Shown here: positions 38,601-46,827 of the stretch, in pieces | How the letters are laid out: each line of letters begins with the position of its first letter | Position numbering within the stretch: position 1 is the stretch's first letter | Assembly (NCBI GenBank): GCA_040755835.1 | Contig: JBFMAB010000012.1 | Location: 149,235-213,234, forward strand | DNA length: 64,000 nt | Direction: 5' to 3' | DNA from: JADLDB01 sp040755835 | Lineage (GTDB): Bacteria > Myxococcota > Myxococcia > Myxococcales > Myxococcaceae | Notes under the pieces: generated by a model | The model's input: only the letters and a program-made list of their open reading frames with translations | Database searches by the model: none | What the model was told of the DNA's origin: nothing | Program-made: the position numbers and the translations under genes

Positions 38601-39353
38601 TCAGTGACGGCGATCGCGGGCGCGCCCGACGAGCGTCCGGTACACGCCCAGCTGGGGCGGCACGCTGTCGAGCATGAGCTCCGGGTGCCACTGGACGCCC
38701 AGCACGAACGTCGCGCCCGGCTGCTCGATCGCCTCGACGAGCCCGTCCGGGCTGTGCGCCGTGGCGATGAGGCCTTCCCCCACCTTGTGCACGGCCTGGT
38801 GGTGGGTGGAGTTCACCATGAGCTGGCCCTTGCCCACGCACTCGGCAAGGAGCGAGTCGCCGCGCACTTCCACGGGGTGCTGCGGCTGGGTGCGATCGTG
38901 CTGCTGCTCGTGCGGGCGCGCGTCGGGCACCTCGCGCGCGATGTCCTGGTACAACGTGCCACCGAAGGCCACGTTGATCAGCTGCATGCCGCCGCAGACG
39001 CCGAGCACCGGCAGGCCCCGCTGCAGCGCCGCCCGGAGCAGCGCGAGCTCGAAGCCGGTGCGCGACGCCTTCACCGGTCCCAGGCCCTCGCGGGCCGTCT
39101 CGCCGTAATGCTCGGGCGCAATGTCGAAAGCGCCGCCGGTGATGACAAGGCCGGAGAGCCGATCGAGCCAGCAGTCAATGACCTGCCGGTCCTCCGAGTA
39201 TGGCAGCACGAGCGGGAGGCCGCCGGCGCGCAGCACCGCGTCGGCGTACGCGGCCTTGAGATCGTACTTCGCGAAGGGTTGGGACGCCGTCGGCTCCTGG
39301 AAGTCGGGGGTGATGCCGATGCTGGGCCTGCGGGGGTGGCCGTGGTGCTTCAT
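38601..39353 (-). CDS. gamma-glutamyl-GABA hydrolase-like class I amidotransferase (peptidase C26)
   Basis: 250 aa. Nucleophile Cys120 in VLGVCGGMQ, and the GVQWHPE motif supplies His223 and Glu225 of the catalytic triad. The N-terminal 'IGITPDF' and 'VITGGAFDIAPEHYGE' blocks match PuuD-like gamma-glutamyl-gamma-aminobutyrate hydrolases, which release GABA in the putrescine pathway. No other puu gene is nearby, so the substrate is inferred from the family only. Its start overlaps the thiE stop by 4 bases (ATGA). Confidence 0.88.
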   Translation of the reverse strand: MKHHGHPRRPSIGITPDFQEPTASQPFAKYDLKAAYADAVLRAGGLPLVLPYSEDRQVIDCWLDRLSGLVITGGAFDIAPEHYGETAREGLGPVKASRTGFELALLRAALQRGLPVLGVCGGMQLINVAFGGTLYQDIAREVPDARPHEQQHDRTQPQHPVEVRGDSLLAECVGKGQLMVNSTHHQAVHKVGEGLIATAHSPDGLVEAIEQPGATFVLGVQWHPELMLDSVPPQLGVYRTLVGRARDRRH

Positions 39354-39985
39354 GTCGCTTCCAAGAATGCCCGGTGCAGGTCGCGAGCGCGAGAAACGAT
39401 GTCTGGCGCCTTGAGCAGGTCCCCGGCCACCGCCGCACAGGTCGCCCCGGCGCGCGCCACGGCGGCGATCGTCTCCAGGGTCACCCCGGCGATCCCCACC
39501 ACCGGCAGCGGCGAGGCACGAGCGATCGCCCCGAAGCCGTCCAGCCCCAGCGGCGGGTGCGTCACGTCCTTGGTCGCGGTCGGGAAGAGGGGCCCCAGGC
39601 CCACGTGATCGGCGCCCAGCGCGCGCGCCCGGGTGATGTCCTCCAGCGAGCGGGTGGTGACGCCCACCAGCGCGTCGGGCCCCAGGAGCCGCCGGGCGAC
39701 GTCGGGCGGGAGATCGTCCGCGCCCAGGTGCACCCCGTCGGCGCCGCCCGCCAGCGCGAGGTCGACGCGATCATTGACGATCACCAGCACCCCGGCCGGC
39801 CGCGCGAGGGCGACGGTGCCGCGCACGGCTTCCAGGGCGGCCCGGTCGGCGGTCTGCTCGAGCCGCAGCTGCAGCACCGGCGCGCCGCCGGCGATGACGG
39901 CCCGGGCCTTCTCGACAATCGGCAGCTCGGGCCGGACGCCGTCGTCGACCAGCGCGTACAGCCCTCGGGGGAGCTTGTGGGGCAT
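39350..39985 (-). CDS. thiE: thiamine-phosphate synthase
   Basis: 211 aa TIM-barrel enzyme that joins HMP-PP and thiazole-P to thiamine phosphate. Family marks are 'LQLRLEQTADRAALEAV', 'VIVNDRVDLALAGGADGVHLGADDLP' and 'GADHVGLGPLFPTATKDVTHPPLGLDGF', and the phosphate-binding 'VVGIAGVTLETIAAV'. It is slightly shorter than some homologues but complete. No TPP riboswitch is visible upstream; instead a TATAAC box lies nine bases before the ATG. It is coupled to the PuuD-like gene. Confidence 0.92.
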   Translation of the reverse strand: MPHKLPRGLYALVDDGVRPELPIVEKARAVIAGGAPVLQLRLEQTADRAALEAVRGTVALARPAGVLVIVNDRVDLALAGGADGVHLGADDLPPDVARRLLGPDALVGVTTRSLEDITRARALGADHVGLGPLFPTATKDVTHPPLGLDGFGAIARASPLPVVGIAGVTLETIAAVARAGATCAAVAGDLLKAPDIVSRARDLHRAFLEAT

Positions 39986-40002
39986 TTCGCGCCTGTTATA
40001 AG
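39975..40002. promoter_or_regulatory. divergent promoter region thiE / DUF1844 operon
   Basis: Plus: TTGTGG (39975-39980), N16, TATAAG (39997-40002). Minus: TATAAC (complement of 39995-40000), nine bases before the thiE ATG. TTATAA at the centre is palindromic and may serve both strands. The plus -35 lies within the first codons of thiE. Confidence 0.4.
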
Positions 40003-40056
40003 CGCCGCCGCACGCCGCTCCAGGCGGCCTTTTCGAAGCACCAGGAGTGACCGACC

Positions 40057-40245
40057 ATGTCGTCCGAAATCGACTACACCACCCTCGACAAGCGCGTGAT
40101 CGAGCGCCTCATCCGCCAGGGCTTCGTCGACGAGAAGGTCATCGAGAAGGCCATGAAGGGCCTCCCCGACCTCGCCGACAAGGCCGCGCCGGTCGAGGCG
40201 TCGCTGAGCGACGACGAGTTCGACGACGAGGACGGCGGGGAGTAG
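40057..40245 (+). CDS. small acidic protein, unknown function
   Basis: 62 aa with AGGAGT as ribosome-binding site. Predicted helices about 8-35 and an acidic C-terminus (SDDEFDDEDGGE). It overlaps no gene and is followed by the DUF1844 gene after 7 bases, so it is co-transcribed with it. No family assigned; it is a plausible real gene from its RBS, spacing and amino-acid composition. Confidence 0.7.
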   Translation: MSSEIDYTTLDKRVIERLIRQGFVDEKVIEKAMKGLPDLADKAAPVEASLSDDEFDDEDGGE

Positions 40246-40252
40246 ACGATCC

Positions 40253-40552
40253 ATGACCGAGCGCCGCGGCGAGACCTTCGTCATGCGCGAGCAGCAGGGC
40301 CCGCTGACCTTCAGCGCGGTGCTGCTGGGCGTGGCTTCGACGACGTTGATCCACCTGGGCGCCTCGCCCGATCCCGAGACCGGGAAGACGGTGGTGGATC
40401 TCGCCACGGCCCGGCAGTGGATCGACGTGCTCGAGCTGCTGCGCGAGAAGACGCGCGGCAACCTCACCGCCGACGAGGAGCAACTGCTGGGCTCGCTCCT
40501 CAACGATCTCCGGCTGCGCTTCGTCGAGCAGACCAACGCCTCGCGGGGATGA
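40253..40552 (+). CDS. DUF1844-family protein
   Basis: 99 aa. The pattern 'TFSAVLLGVASTTLIHLGASPDPETG' followed by 'DLATARQWIDVLELLREKTRGNLTADEEQLLGSLLNDLRLRFVEQ' is the DUF1844 signature (small protein found in many Deltaproteobacteria/Myxococcota and Planctomycetes). Function unknown. Middle gene of a three-gene operon; the next gene starts 5 bases later. Confidence 0.88.
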   Translation: MTERRGETFVMREQQGPLTFSAVLLGVASTTLIHLGASPDPETGKTVVDLATARQWIDVLELLREKTRGNLTADEEQLLGSLLNDLRLRFVEQTNASRG

Positions 40553-40556
40553 CCCC

Positions 40557-41207
40557 GTGAAGCAACCGGCGCCCCTCCCTGCCCTCTTCCGCGTCGCGCT
40601 GCTGGCCGCCATCACGGTGGGCGCGCTGGTGTCCTTCAGCGCCGCGCAGGGCGTGGGCCTGGTGGCCATGGCCTCCTCGTCCACCGGGGACACCGACGTG
40701 AAGCTGGGGGCCATGGCCGGGCTCAACCCCTTCGGGCAGCAGTACGCGGAGGCGCAGGAGGCCGCCGCCAAGGCGAGCCGCCGCGCCACCTTCAGCGCCA
40801 TCGAGGCGATGGGGGCGTCGCGGGTGGTGATCCTCCTCGGGCTGTCGGCGAGCGCGTCGATGGTCTTCCTCGGCGCCCTCTTCATCCGCTGGTCGCTGAA
40901 GGCGCCTCGGGCGGCGATCGCCCGCCTGCTGGGCGCGGCCGCCTTCGGCGCGGCGGTCTTCCGCACGCTGGACGGAGCGCAGGAACTCGTCATCGCCCGG
41001 CGCGCCGCGGAGGCCACCCTGAAGGTGCTGGTCGCCGCGAACGTGCCGGACGCGGCCGGCGCGAGCGGCGTCGCCCTGGGGCTGCTCTCGTTCGTCAGCG
41101 TGGCGTGGACCACCTTGGTGGTGGGGCTGTTCCTGCTGCTCGGCACGTACTTCCGGTCGGACCGCGTGCGCGGCCTGCTGGAAGCGCTGCCGGACGACGA
41201 GGAGTAG
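40557..41207 (+). CDS. polytopic membrane protein, unknown function
   Basis: 216 aa, GTG start 4 bases after the DUF1844 stop. Four hydrophobic segments (about 10-35, 85-112, 118-135, 170-198). The first loop (about 36-84) is Ala/Gly/Gln-rich with 'YAEAQEAAAKASRRATF'. Ends with acidic PDDEE. No family recognised. It is coupled to two small genes of the same operon and ends three bases from a convergent gene. Confidence 0.7.
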   Translation: MKQPAPLPALFRVALLAAITVGALVSFSAAQGVGLVAMASSSTGDTDVKLGAMAGLNPFGQQYAEAQEAAAKASRRATFSAIEAMGASRVVILLGLSASASMVFLGALFIRWSLKAPRAAIARLLGAAAFGAAVFRTLDGAQELVIARRAAEATLKVLVAANVPDAAGASGVALGLLSFVSVAWTTLVVGLFLLLGTYFRSDRVRGLLEALPDDEE

Positions 41208-41210
41208 CCG

Positions 41211-41798
41211 CTACCGCGCCAGCGCGAAGGCCGGCACCCGCTGCAGCGCCTGCGCGGCCTCGGGGAACAACTGCCAGAGGGGCGTCGGGCCCAGCTGCGC
41301 CGAGAGATCGATGAAGGCGGTGGCCTGCCGGGGGATCCGCAGGAGCTGCTCGCGGCGAATGCCCAGCACCCGCGCCACGTGGCCGAGCGGCCACCTCGCC
41401 TGCGCCCTCTGGAAGGCGTTCTCGTCCTCGTCGTCGGGGAGCTCCGCGTCCTCGTAGCGCAGCGACTCGCCGCCCACCCGCCGGCCGCCCGCCCACGCCA
41501 CCACCTGCTCCACCTCGTCGGGATCGAACGCGTAGGCGTGCACCGTGACGCCGAGGTGCTCCGAGAGCCGCCGTGCGAGCGCGTGGTGCGTGAGGTACCA
41601 ACGCGCCCCCGCCCGCCCATAGGTGAACGGCCCGTCATAGGCGAACCGCGCGATCCGCGGACCGCCCAACACCGTCACCAGCAGGGCCGCGTCCTCCGGC
41701 GCCTGGCCGTCCTCGGCCAGCGCTTCCCGCGCGAGCCGCTGCAACCAGGCCGCGTCGACGTCCTCGTACTGGCACACATAGCCGCCGTGCGACTCCAC
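41211..41798 (-). CDS. hypothetical soluble protein
   Basis: 195 aa, GTG start at 41796-41798. Mixed alpha/beta with an acidic patch ('AELPDDEDENAFQ') and Trp-containing C-terminal part. No motifs recognised. The reading frame is open far upstream without a start that would avoid overlapping clpB, so the shorter start was chosen. Divergent from clpB with 201 bases between. Confidence 0.7.
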   Translation of the reverse strand: MESHGGYVCQYEDVDAAWLQRLAREALAEDGQAPEDAALLVTVLGGPRIARFAYDGPFTYGRAGARWYLTHHALARRLSEHLGVTVHAYAFDPDEVEQVVAWAGGRRVGGESLRYEDAELPDDEDENAFQRAQARWPLGHVARVLGIRREQLLRIPRQATAFIDLSAQLGPTPLWQLFPEAAQALQRVPAFALAR

Positions 41799-41954
41799 CT
41801 TCGAGGCCCCCCTGACAGTCGGGAAAAAACGTTCGGTGCCAATACACCACCACCCCCCACACGACAATGGAGCTGACACGGAACGCTCGGATGTTGTTGT
41901 GGTTTGTGACGCGGCGCGCCACAAGCTGCCCGTCGGACTGGGGTGGGCCTCTGT

Positions 41955-41970
41955 TGGCCCGCGCCTTGCG
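41955..41970 (+). promoter_or_regulatory. possible sigma54-type promoter of clpB
   Basis: TGGCCCG-N4-TTGCG (41955-41970) matches the sigma54 consensus TGGCACG-N4-TTGCW at all but two positions. A TTAGCT (41987-41992) seven bases before the ATG is an alternative -10 of the TANNNT-like class. No CIRCE element and no sigma32-type promoter is visible in 41799-41999. In this GC-rich DNA a chance match is possible. Confidence 0.35.
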
Positions 41971-41999
41971 CGGAGGGGGCCGGGCCTTAGCTTGGCGGC

Positions 42000-44594
42000 A
42001 TGCGAATCGACAAGTTCACGCTCAAGGCGCAGGAAGCGATCCAGGAAGGCCAGTCGCTGGCGCGGCGAGCCAACCACTCCAACTACGAGCCGGAGCACCT
42101 GCTCAAGGCATTGCTCGAGCAGACGGACGGAGTGATCGTCCCGATGCTGCAGAAGATCGGCGCGGACGTGCGGCTGGTGACCCAGCGCGTGGACGAGGCG
42201 ATCGCCCGGCTGCCGAAGATCCAGGGCGCCAACACCCAGCTGTCGAACCGGCTGGTGCAGCTGCTCGAGCGCGCCGAGGACGAGGCGAAGGCGATGAAGG
42301 ACGAGTTCGCGTCGAGCGAGCACATCCTGCTGTCCTTCACCCAGGACAAGGGCGCGGCGGGCGAGCTGCTCAAGAGCTCGGGCGTGACGAAGGACCGGGT
42401 GGCGGCGGCGGTGAAGGGCCTGCGCGGCTCGGGGCGCGTCACCAGCCAGGACGCTGAAGGAACCTACCGCGCGCTGGAGAAGTACGGCCGCGACCTGACC
42501 GAGGCGGCGAAGAGCGGCAAGCTGGACCCGGTCATCGGGCGCGACGAGGAGATCCGCCGGACGATCCAGGTGCTGTCGCGGCGCACCAAGAACAACCCGG
42601 TGCTGATCGGCGAGCCGGGCGTGGGGAAGACGGCGATCGCCGAAGGCCTCGCCCGCCGCATCGTCGACGGCGACGTGCCCGAGAGCCTCAAGCACAAGCG
42701 GCTGGTGTCACTGGACCTCGGCGCGATGGTCGCGGGCGCGAAGTTCCGCGGCGAGTTCGAGGAGCGCCTCAAGGCCGTGCTCAAGGAGATCGCGCAGGCC
42801 GAGGGCGAGATCATCGTCTTCATCGACGAGCTCCACACGCTGGTCGGCGCGGGCAAGGCTGAGGGCTCGATGGACGCGGGCAACATGTTGAAGCCCGCGC
42901 TGGCGCGCGGCGAGCTGCACTGCATCGGCGCCACCACGCTGGACGAGTACCGCAAGCACATCGAGAAGGACGCGGCGCTCGAACGGCGCTTCCAGCCGGT
43001 GCTGGTGGGCGAGCCGTCGGTGCAGGACACCATTTCGATCCTGCGCGGCCTCAAGGAGCGCTACGAGGTGCACCACGGCGTGCGGATCCAGGACTCCGCG
43101 CTGGTGGCCGCCGCCACCCTGTCCCACCGGTACATCAGCGACCGCTTCCTGCCGGACAAGGCGATCGACCTCGTCGACGAATCGGCCTCTCGGCTGCGCA
43201 TCGAGATCGACTCCATGCCCACCGAGGTGGACGAAGTGCGCCGCAAGCTGATGCAGCTGGAGATCGAGCGGCAGGGCCTGAAGAAGGAGACGGACGTGCA
43301 CTCGAAGGAGCGCCTGGCGACGCTGGAGAAGGAGATCGCCGAGGCCAACGAGAAGCTCGCCGCCATGAAGGCCCACTGGGAAGCCGAGAAGGCGGTCATC
43401 AGCACCATCCGCGGCGTGAAGGAGAAGATCGAGCAGGCGCGCAACGACATGGCCGACGCCGAGCGGCGCAGCGATCTCAACAAGGCGGCGGAGCTGAAGT
43501 TCGGCGTGCTGCCGTCGCTCGAGAAGGAGCTGGCGCAGCAGCAGGCCCGGCTGGCGGAGCTGCAGAAGCGGCAGCGCTTCCTCAAGGAGGAGGTCGACGC
43601 CGAGGACATCGCCGAGGTGGTGGCGAAGTGGACGGGGATCCCCGTCTCCAAGCTGCTCGAGGGCGAGGTGCAGAAGCTGGTGAAGATGGAGGAGCGGCTC
43701 GAGCAGCGCGTCATCGGCCAGCGGAGCGCCATCGAGGCGGTGTCGAACGCGGTGCGCCGCGCGCGGTCCGGGCTGCAGGATCCCAACCGGCCGATCGGCT
43801 CGTTCATCTTCCTGGGGCCGACGGGCGTCGGGAAGACCGAGACGGCGAAGGCGCTGGCCGAGTTCCTGTTCGACTCGGACCAGGCGATCGTCCGCATCGA
43901 CATGTCGGAGTACATGGAGAAGCACGCCGTCTCGCGGTTGATCGGCGCGCCGCCCGGGTACGTCGGCTACGACGAGGGTGGGCAGCTGACGGAGGCGGTG
44001 CGCCGCCGGCCGTACTCGGTGGTGCTGTTCGACGAGATCGAGAAGGCGCACCCCGACGTGTTCAACGTGCTGTTGCAGATCCTCGACGAGGGCCGGCTGA
44101 CCGACGGCCAGGGCCGGACGGTGGACTTCAAGAACACCGTGCTGATCATGACGTCGAACATCGGCGCGCAGGCGATCCAGGACGGGCTCGCCAACTCCAA
44201 GACGCTGGACGCGCACACCCGCCGCGAGGTGATGGACCAGCTCCGGGCGCACTTCCGGCCGGAGTTCCTGAACCGCGTCGACGAGATCGTGCTCTTCGAG
44301 CCGCTCAAGCAGGAAGACATCGCGAAGGTGGTCGACCTGCAGATGGCGCGCCTCAGGAAGCTGGCGGCGGACCGGCGCATCACGCTGGAGCTGTCGGCGG
44401 CGGGCCGGGCGTTCCTCGCCGAGCAGGGGTACGACCCGGTGTACGGCGCGCGGCCGCTGAAGCGGGCGATCCAGAAGTTCGTGCAGGACCCGCTGGCGCT
44501 GAAGATCCTCGGCGGCGAGTTCGTGCCCGGCGATCGCGTGATGATCGACATGGCCGGCGACGCGCTGTCGATGACGGCGCAACCCCGCGCGTAA
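42000..44594 (+). CDS. clpB: ATP-dependent chaperone/disaggregase ClpB
   Basis: 864 aa, full length. Clp-N repeats (about 6-145), first AAA+ domain with GEPGVGKT (204-211), middle coiled-coil domain (about 405-525), second AAA+ domain with GPTGVGKTE (about 606) and YMEKHAVSRLIGAPPGYVGYDEGGQLTEAVRRRPYSV-type pore/sensor motifs, then the C-terminal domain. It extracts proteins from aggregates with DnaK. Monocistronic; a hairpin terminator follows. The start is the ATG at 42000. Confidence 0.97.
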   Translation: MRIDKFTLKAQEAIQEGQSLARRANHSNYEPEHLLKALLEQTDGVIVPMLQKIGADVRLVTQRVDEAIARLPKIQGANTQLSNRLVQLLERAEDEAKAMKDEFASSEHILLSFTQDKGAAGELLKSSGVTKDRVAAAVKGLRGSGRVTSQDAEGTYRALEKYGRDLTEAAKSGKLDPVIGRDEEIRRTIQVLSRRTKNNPVLIGEPGVGKTAIAEGLARRIVDGDVPESLKHKRLVSLDLGAMVAGAKFRGEFEERLKAVLKEIAQAEGEIIVFIDELHTLVGAGKAEGSMDAGNMLKPALARGELHCIGATTLDEYRKHIEKDAALERRFQPVLVGEPSVQDTISILRGLKERYEVHHGVRIQDSALVAAATLSHRYISDRFLPDKAIDLVDESASRLRIEIDSMPTEVDEVRRKLMQLEIERQGLKKETDVHSKERLATLEKEIAEANEKLAAMKAHWEAEKAVISTIRGVKEKIEQARNDMADAERRSDLNKAAELKFGVLPSLEKELAQQQARLAELQKRQRFLKEEVDAEDIAEVVAKWTGIPVSKLLEGEVQKLVKMEERLEQRVIGQRSAIEAVSNAVRRARSGLQDPNRPIGSFIFLGPTGVGKTETAKALAEFLFDSDQAIVRIDMSEYMEKHAVSRLIGAPPGYVGYDEGGQLTEAVRRRPYSVVLFDEIEKAHPDVFNVLLQILDEGRLTDGQGRTVDFKNTVLIMTSNIGAQAIQDGLANSKTLDAHTRREVMDQLRAHFRPEFLNRVDEIVLFEPLKQEDIAKVVDLQMARLRKLAADRRITLELSAAGRAFLAEQGYDPVYGARPLKRAIQKFVQDPLALKILGGEFVPGDRVMIDMAGDALSMTAQPRA

Positions 44595-44609
44595 AGCCGG
44601 ACGCGACGG

Positions 44610-44630
44610 CCCTCTCCCGACGGGAGAGGG
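44610..44630. terminator. bidirectional terminator hairpin
   Basis: CCCTCTCCC-GAC-GGGAGAGGG, a perfect 9-bp stem with a 3-base loop, between the stop of clpB and the adjacent stop of the convergent gene at 44631. T-runs are lacking, but position and symmetry fit a terminator for both genes. Confidence 0.6.
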
Positions 44631-45578
44631 TCAGTCCCGCTTCCCTTCGGCGCGGGCGAGGAACTCCGCGTACTCGGCCTTGCGCTTGTTCGCCTCGACG
44701 TTGGCCTCGGCCTGCGCGGCGTCGGCCGCGGCCAGTCCCTTCTGCACGCTCCACGCGACGAGGCCCACGCCCCCGGCGAGCGTCAGCGCGCGCATCACCA
44801 TGTCGCCGGGGCTGCCGAGGACCCAGTCGAGGCCGTCGCTGGCGGTGGCGAGCAGCAGCCCGAACAGCTCGGCGGACGACACGGAGGTGAGAGCGAACTT
44901 CATCGCCGGCACCGCGAGGTAGCGCCCGACGCCCCAGCCGAAGACGGGCAGCACGGCCCACAGCCAGGTGCGGACGAGCGCCCACTGCAGGAGCCACGCG
45001 GCCGTCTCGCTGGTGGGCGCGCCGAAGCGCTCGCCGAGGCGGACGGCGAGGCCGGACATGACGAAGCCGCCGATGACGTAGGCGGCGATGCCCAGGCCGA
45101 CCATGAGGACGGCGCGGCGGGCGGCGCCCTCGGCGCGACCGAAGCGGCCCGGCTGGCGGGGCGCCGTGCCGACGGGCGCAGTCGAGGCGTCTGCCACCGC
45201 GCTTCCATCGGCCGACCCGTCGCCGGACGCAGCGGAGGCAGGGGCCGCAGGCGATCCCGGCGCTCCGCTCGCCGGCCCGTCGGTGAGCCCGGACGACGAG
45301 GCGGCCTCGACCGCCTGCGCGGCCACCGCCCCTCCAGACGCCGCCTTCGCGGCCACTTCGCTGGACGCCGCGGCTTCCGGCGGTGTCGCTCCCGCCCCTT
45401 CGGCCGGAGCCAAAGCTGCGGCCGGTGCGGACGCGCCTTTCGACGGGTGCGGCACGGCGACCGCGCCGCTCGGGGCCGGTCCAGCCGCAGAGGCCGCACC
45501 GTCACCGGAACCCGGTGCGTCGCGGTCGCCCCGGGCCGCCGCCGCCCCCTGCCCGCCCTGTTTGCTGGAGTCAGTCAT
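44631..45578 (-). CDS. membrane protein with long Ala/Pro-rich N-terminal linker
   Basis: 315 aa from the ATG at 45576-45578, which overlaps the truA stop by 8 bases. Residues 1-155 are low-complexity Ala/Gly/Ser/Pro. Then come two to four hydrophobic segments (about 163-185, 205-225, 240-258 and 270-285) and a charged helical tail (AEANVEANKRKAEYAEF). No known domain. The long disordered segment in front of a membrane domain could face the cytoplasm or bind a partner; not established. Confidence 0.7.
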   Translation of the reverse strand: MTDSSKQGGQGAAAARGDRDAPGSGDGAASAAGPAPSGAVAVPHPSKGASAPAAALAPAEGAGATPPEAAASSEVAAKAASGGAVAAQAVEAASSSGLTDGPASGAPGSPAAPASAASGDGSADGSAVADASTAPVGTAPRQPGRFGRAEGAARRAVLMVGLGIAAYVIGGFVMSGLAVRLGERFGAPTSETAAWLLQWALVRTWLWAVLPVFGWGVGRYLAVPAMKFALTSVSSAELFGLLLATASDGLDWVLGSPGDMVMRALTLAGGVGLVAWSVQKGLAAADAAQAEANVEANKRKAEYAEFLARAEGKRD

Positions 45579-46344
45579 CGTCCTCCCCATCGTCGCGCGG
45601 ACCGTCGCCGTAGAACACCTCGTCGAGGCACAGCCCGTGCGGCGGCGCCGTCGGCCCCGCCCGGCTCCGATCCTTCGACGCCAGCACCTCGGCCACCCAC
45701 CCCGGCGGGGCCTTCCCGCGGCCCACGTTGACGAAGCTGCCCACGAGGTTGCGGACCATATGCTTGAGGAAGGCCGTCCCCTCGACCGTCACCGTCACCT
45801 CGTCGCCCGCGGTGCCCGTCACTTCCACCCGACGCAGCTCCCGCACCGCCCCCTTCGCCTGGCAGTCCGACGCGCGAAAGGCCGAGAAGTCGTGCTTCCC
45901 CAGCACGTAACGCGCCGCTTCCTGCATCGCGGGCACGTTCAGCGGCAGAAAAATCTCCCAGTGCGAGTGTCGGCGCAGCGGCGAACGGGAGCGGCGGTTG
46001 CTGATCCGGTACACGTACCGCTTCCCCCGCGTCCAGCGCCGGGGATCGAAGCCGGGGGCGACCTCCTCGGCGCTCACCACCGCGATGTCGTCCGGCAGGT
46101 GGGTGTTGAGCCCCATCCAGTACGCCTTCATCGGCAGCGTCACCGGCGAGTCGAAGGCGATCACCTGGCCGCGGGCATGGACGCCGGCGTCGGTCCGCCC
46201 CGCCGCCACCACGGGGATCGCGTGCCCGGTCAGCTCCTGCAGCGCCAGCTGCACCCGGCCCTGCACCGACGGACCGTTGAGCTGGATCTGCCAGCCCACG
46301 TAGTTCGTCCCGTCGTACTCCAGCACGAGCTTCACGCGAGCCAT
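45571..46344 (-). CDS. truA: tRNA pseudouridine(38-40) synthase TruA
   Basis: 257 aa. Catalytic Asp52 in AAGRTDAGVHARGQ, plus 'LEYDGTNYVGWQ', 'GLNTHLPDDIAV', 'HDFSAFRASDCQAKGAVRELR' and 'FLKHMVRNLVGSFVNVGRGK', all typical of TruA. It modifies uridines 38-40 of tRNA anticodon stems. It ends with an acidic tail. First of two overlapping minus-strand genes. Confidence 0.95.
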   Translation of the reverse strand: MARVKLVLEYDGTNYVGWQIQLNGPSVQGRVQLALQELTGHAIPVVAAGRTDAGVHARGQVIAFDSPVTLPMKAYWMGLNTHLPDDIAVVSAEEVAPGFDPRRWTRGKRYVYRISNRRSRSPLRRHSHWEIFLPLNVPAMQEAARYVLGKHDFSAFRASDCQAKGAVRELRRVEVTGTAGDEVTVTVEGTAFLKHMVRNLVGSFVNVGRGKAPPGWVAEVLASKDRSRAGPTAPPHGLCLDEVFYGDGPRDDGEDDD

Positions 46345-46401
46345 GTCGAGTCACTATCCCACATGGAACCCGGAATCGGAGTGGGTTGTCATACCGGGGC
46401 C

Positions 46402-46827
46402 ATGCCGCCCGACGTGCTCCTCGCCCTCGCCTCGAGTGGTCTCACGCTGGTCGCGTCCCTCCTGTTCCTGGTGAGCGATGACGCCCCGATCGCGGAGGGC
46501 CCGGAGGATCCCCGCCAGCAGGTCGGCTTCTGCCTGCCGCCGAGCCGCGGCCGCGCCGTGGGGGTGCGCCCGCCGCCGCTCCCGTCCCCGCCCGAGTGCG
46601 CCGTGGCCGTGCGGACCGCGGCCGTCGAAGGCGTGCTGACGCTCAAGCCGCAGGGCGACGAGTGGCTCGTCACGCTGGACTCCGTGCCCATGGCCGACGT
46701 GCCCGCGCTGGCGCTCAACGACGACGGCGAAGGCACGGGCGCGGTGCACGACCTGCGGTGGCACGGGAAGGCCGGCGTCGCGCGCGCGGTCCGCCGCAGC
46801 TGGAAGCAGAGGCCAGGGCAGGCCTGA
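46402..46827 (+). CDS. hypothetical protein with N-terminal membrane segment
   Basis: 141 aa from the ATG at 46402 (an ATG at 46363 is in frame). One hydrophobic segment (about 3-22), then a basic/Pro-rich stretch and a small domain (about 65-140) without recognised motif. Evidence for being real is its placement: it fills the space between truA and the kinase gene and its stop abuts the convergent kinase stop with zero bases between. Coding quality is moderate. Confidence 0.5.
   Translation: MPPDVLLALASSGLTLVASLLFLVSDDAPIAEGPEDPRQQVGFCLPPSRGRAVGVRPPPLPSPPECAVAVRTAAVEGVLTLKPQGDEWLVTLDSVPMADVPALALNDDGEGTGAVHDLRWHGKAGVARAVRRSWKQRPGQA

Noticed and set aside
33754..38607. Very long open frame on the plus strand opposite the TSP3 lipoprotein
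   Set aside because: It is a shadow of the minus-strand gene in high-GC DNA: Arg/Ala/Val-rich junk composition, no domain, while the minus strand has lipobox, repeats and Cys-rich end.
39986..40056. TPP riboswitch before thiE
   Set aside because: The gap to the next gene is too short and no TPP-aptamer core is present; a -10 box lies directly before the start.
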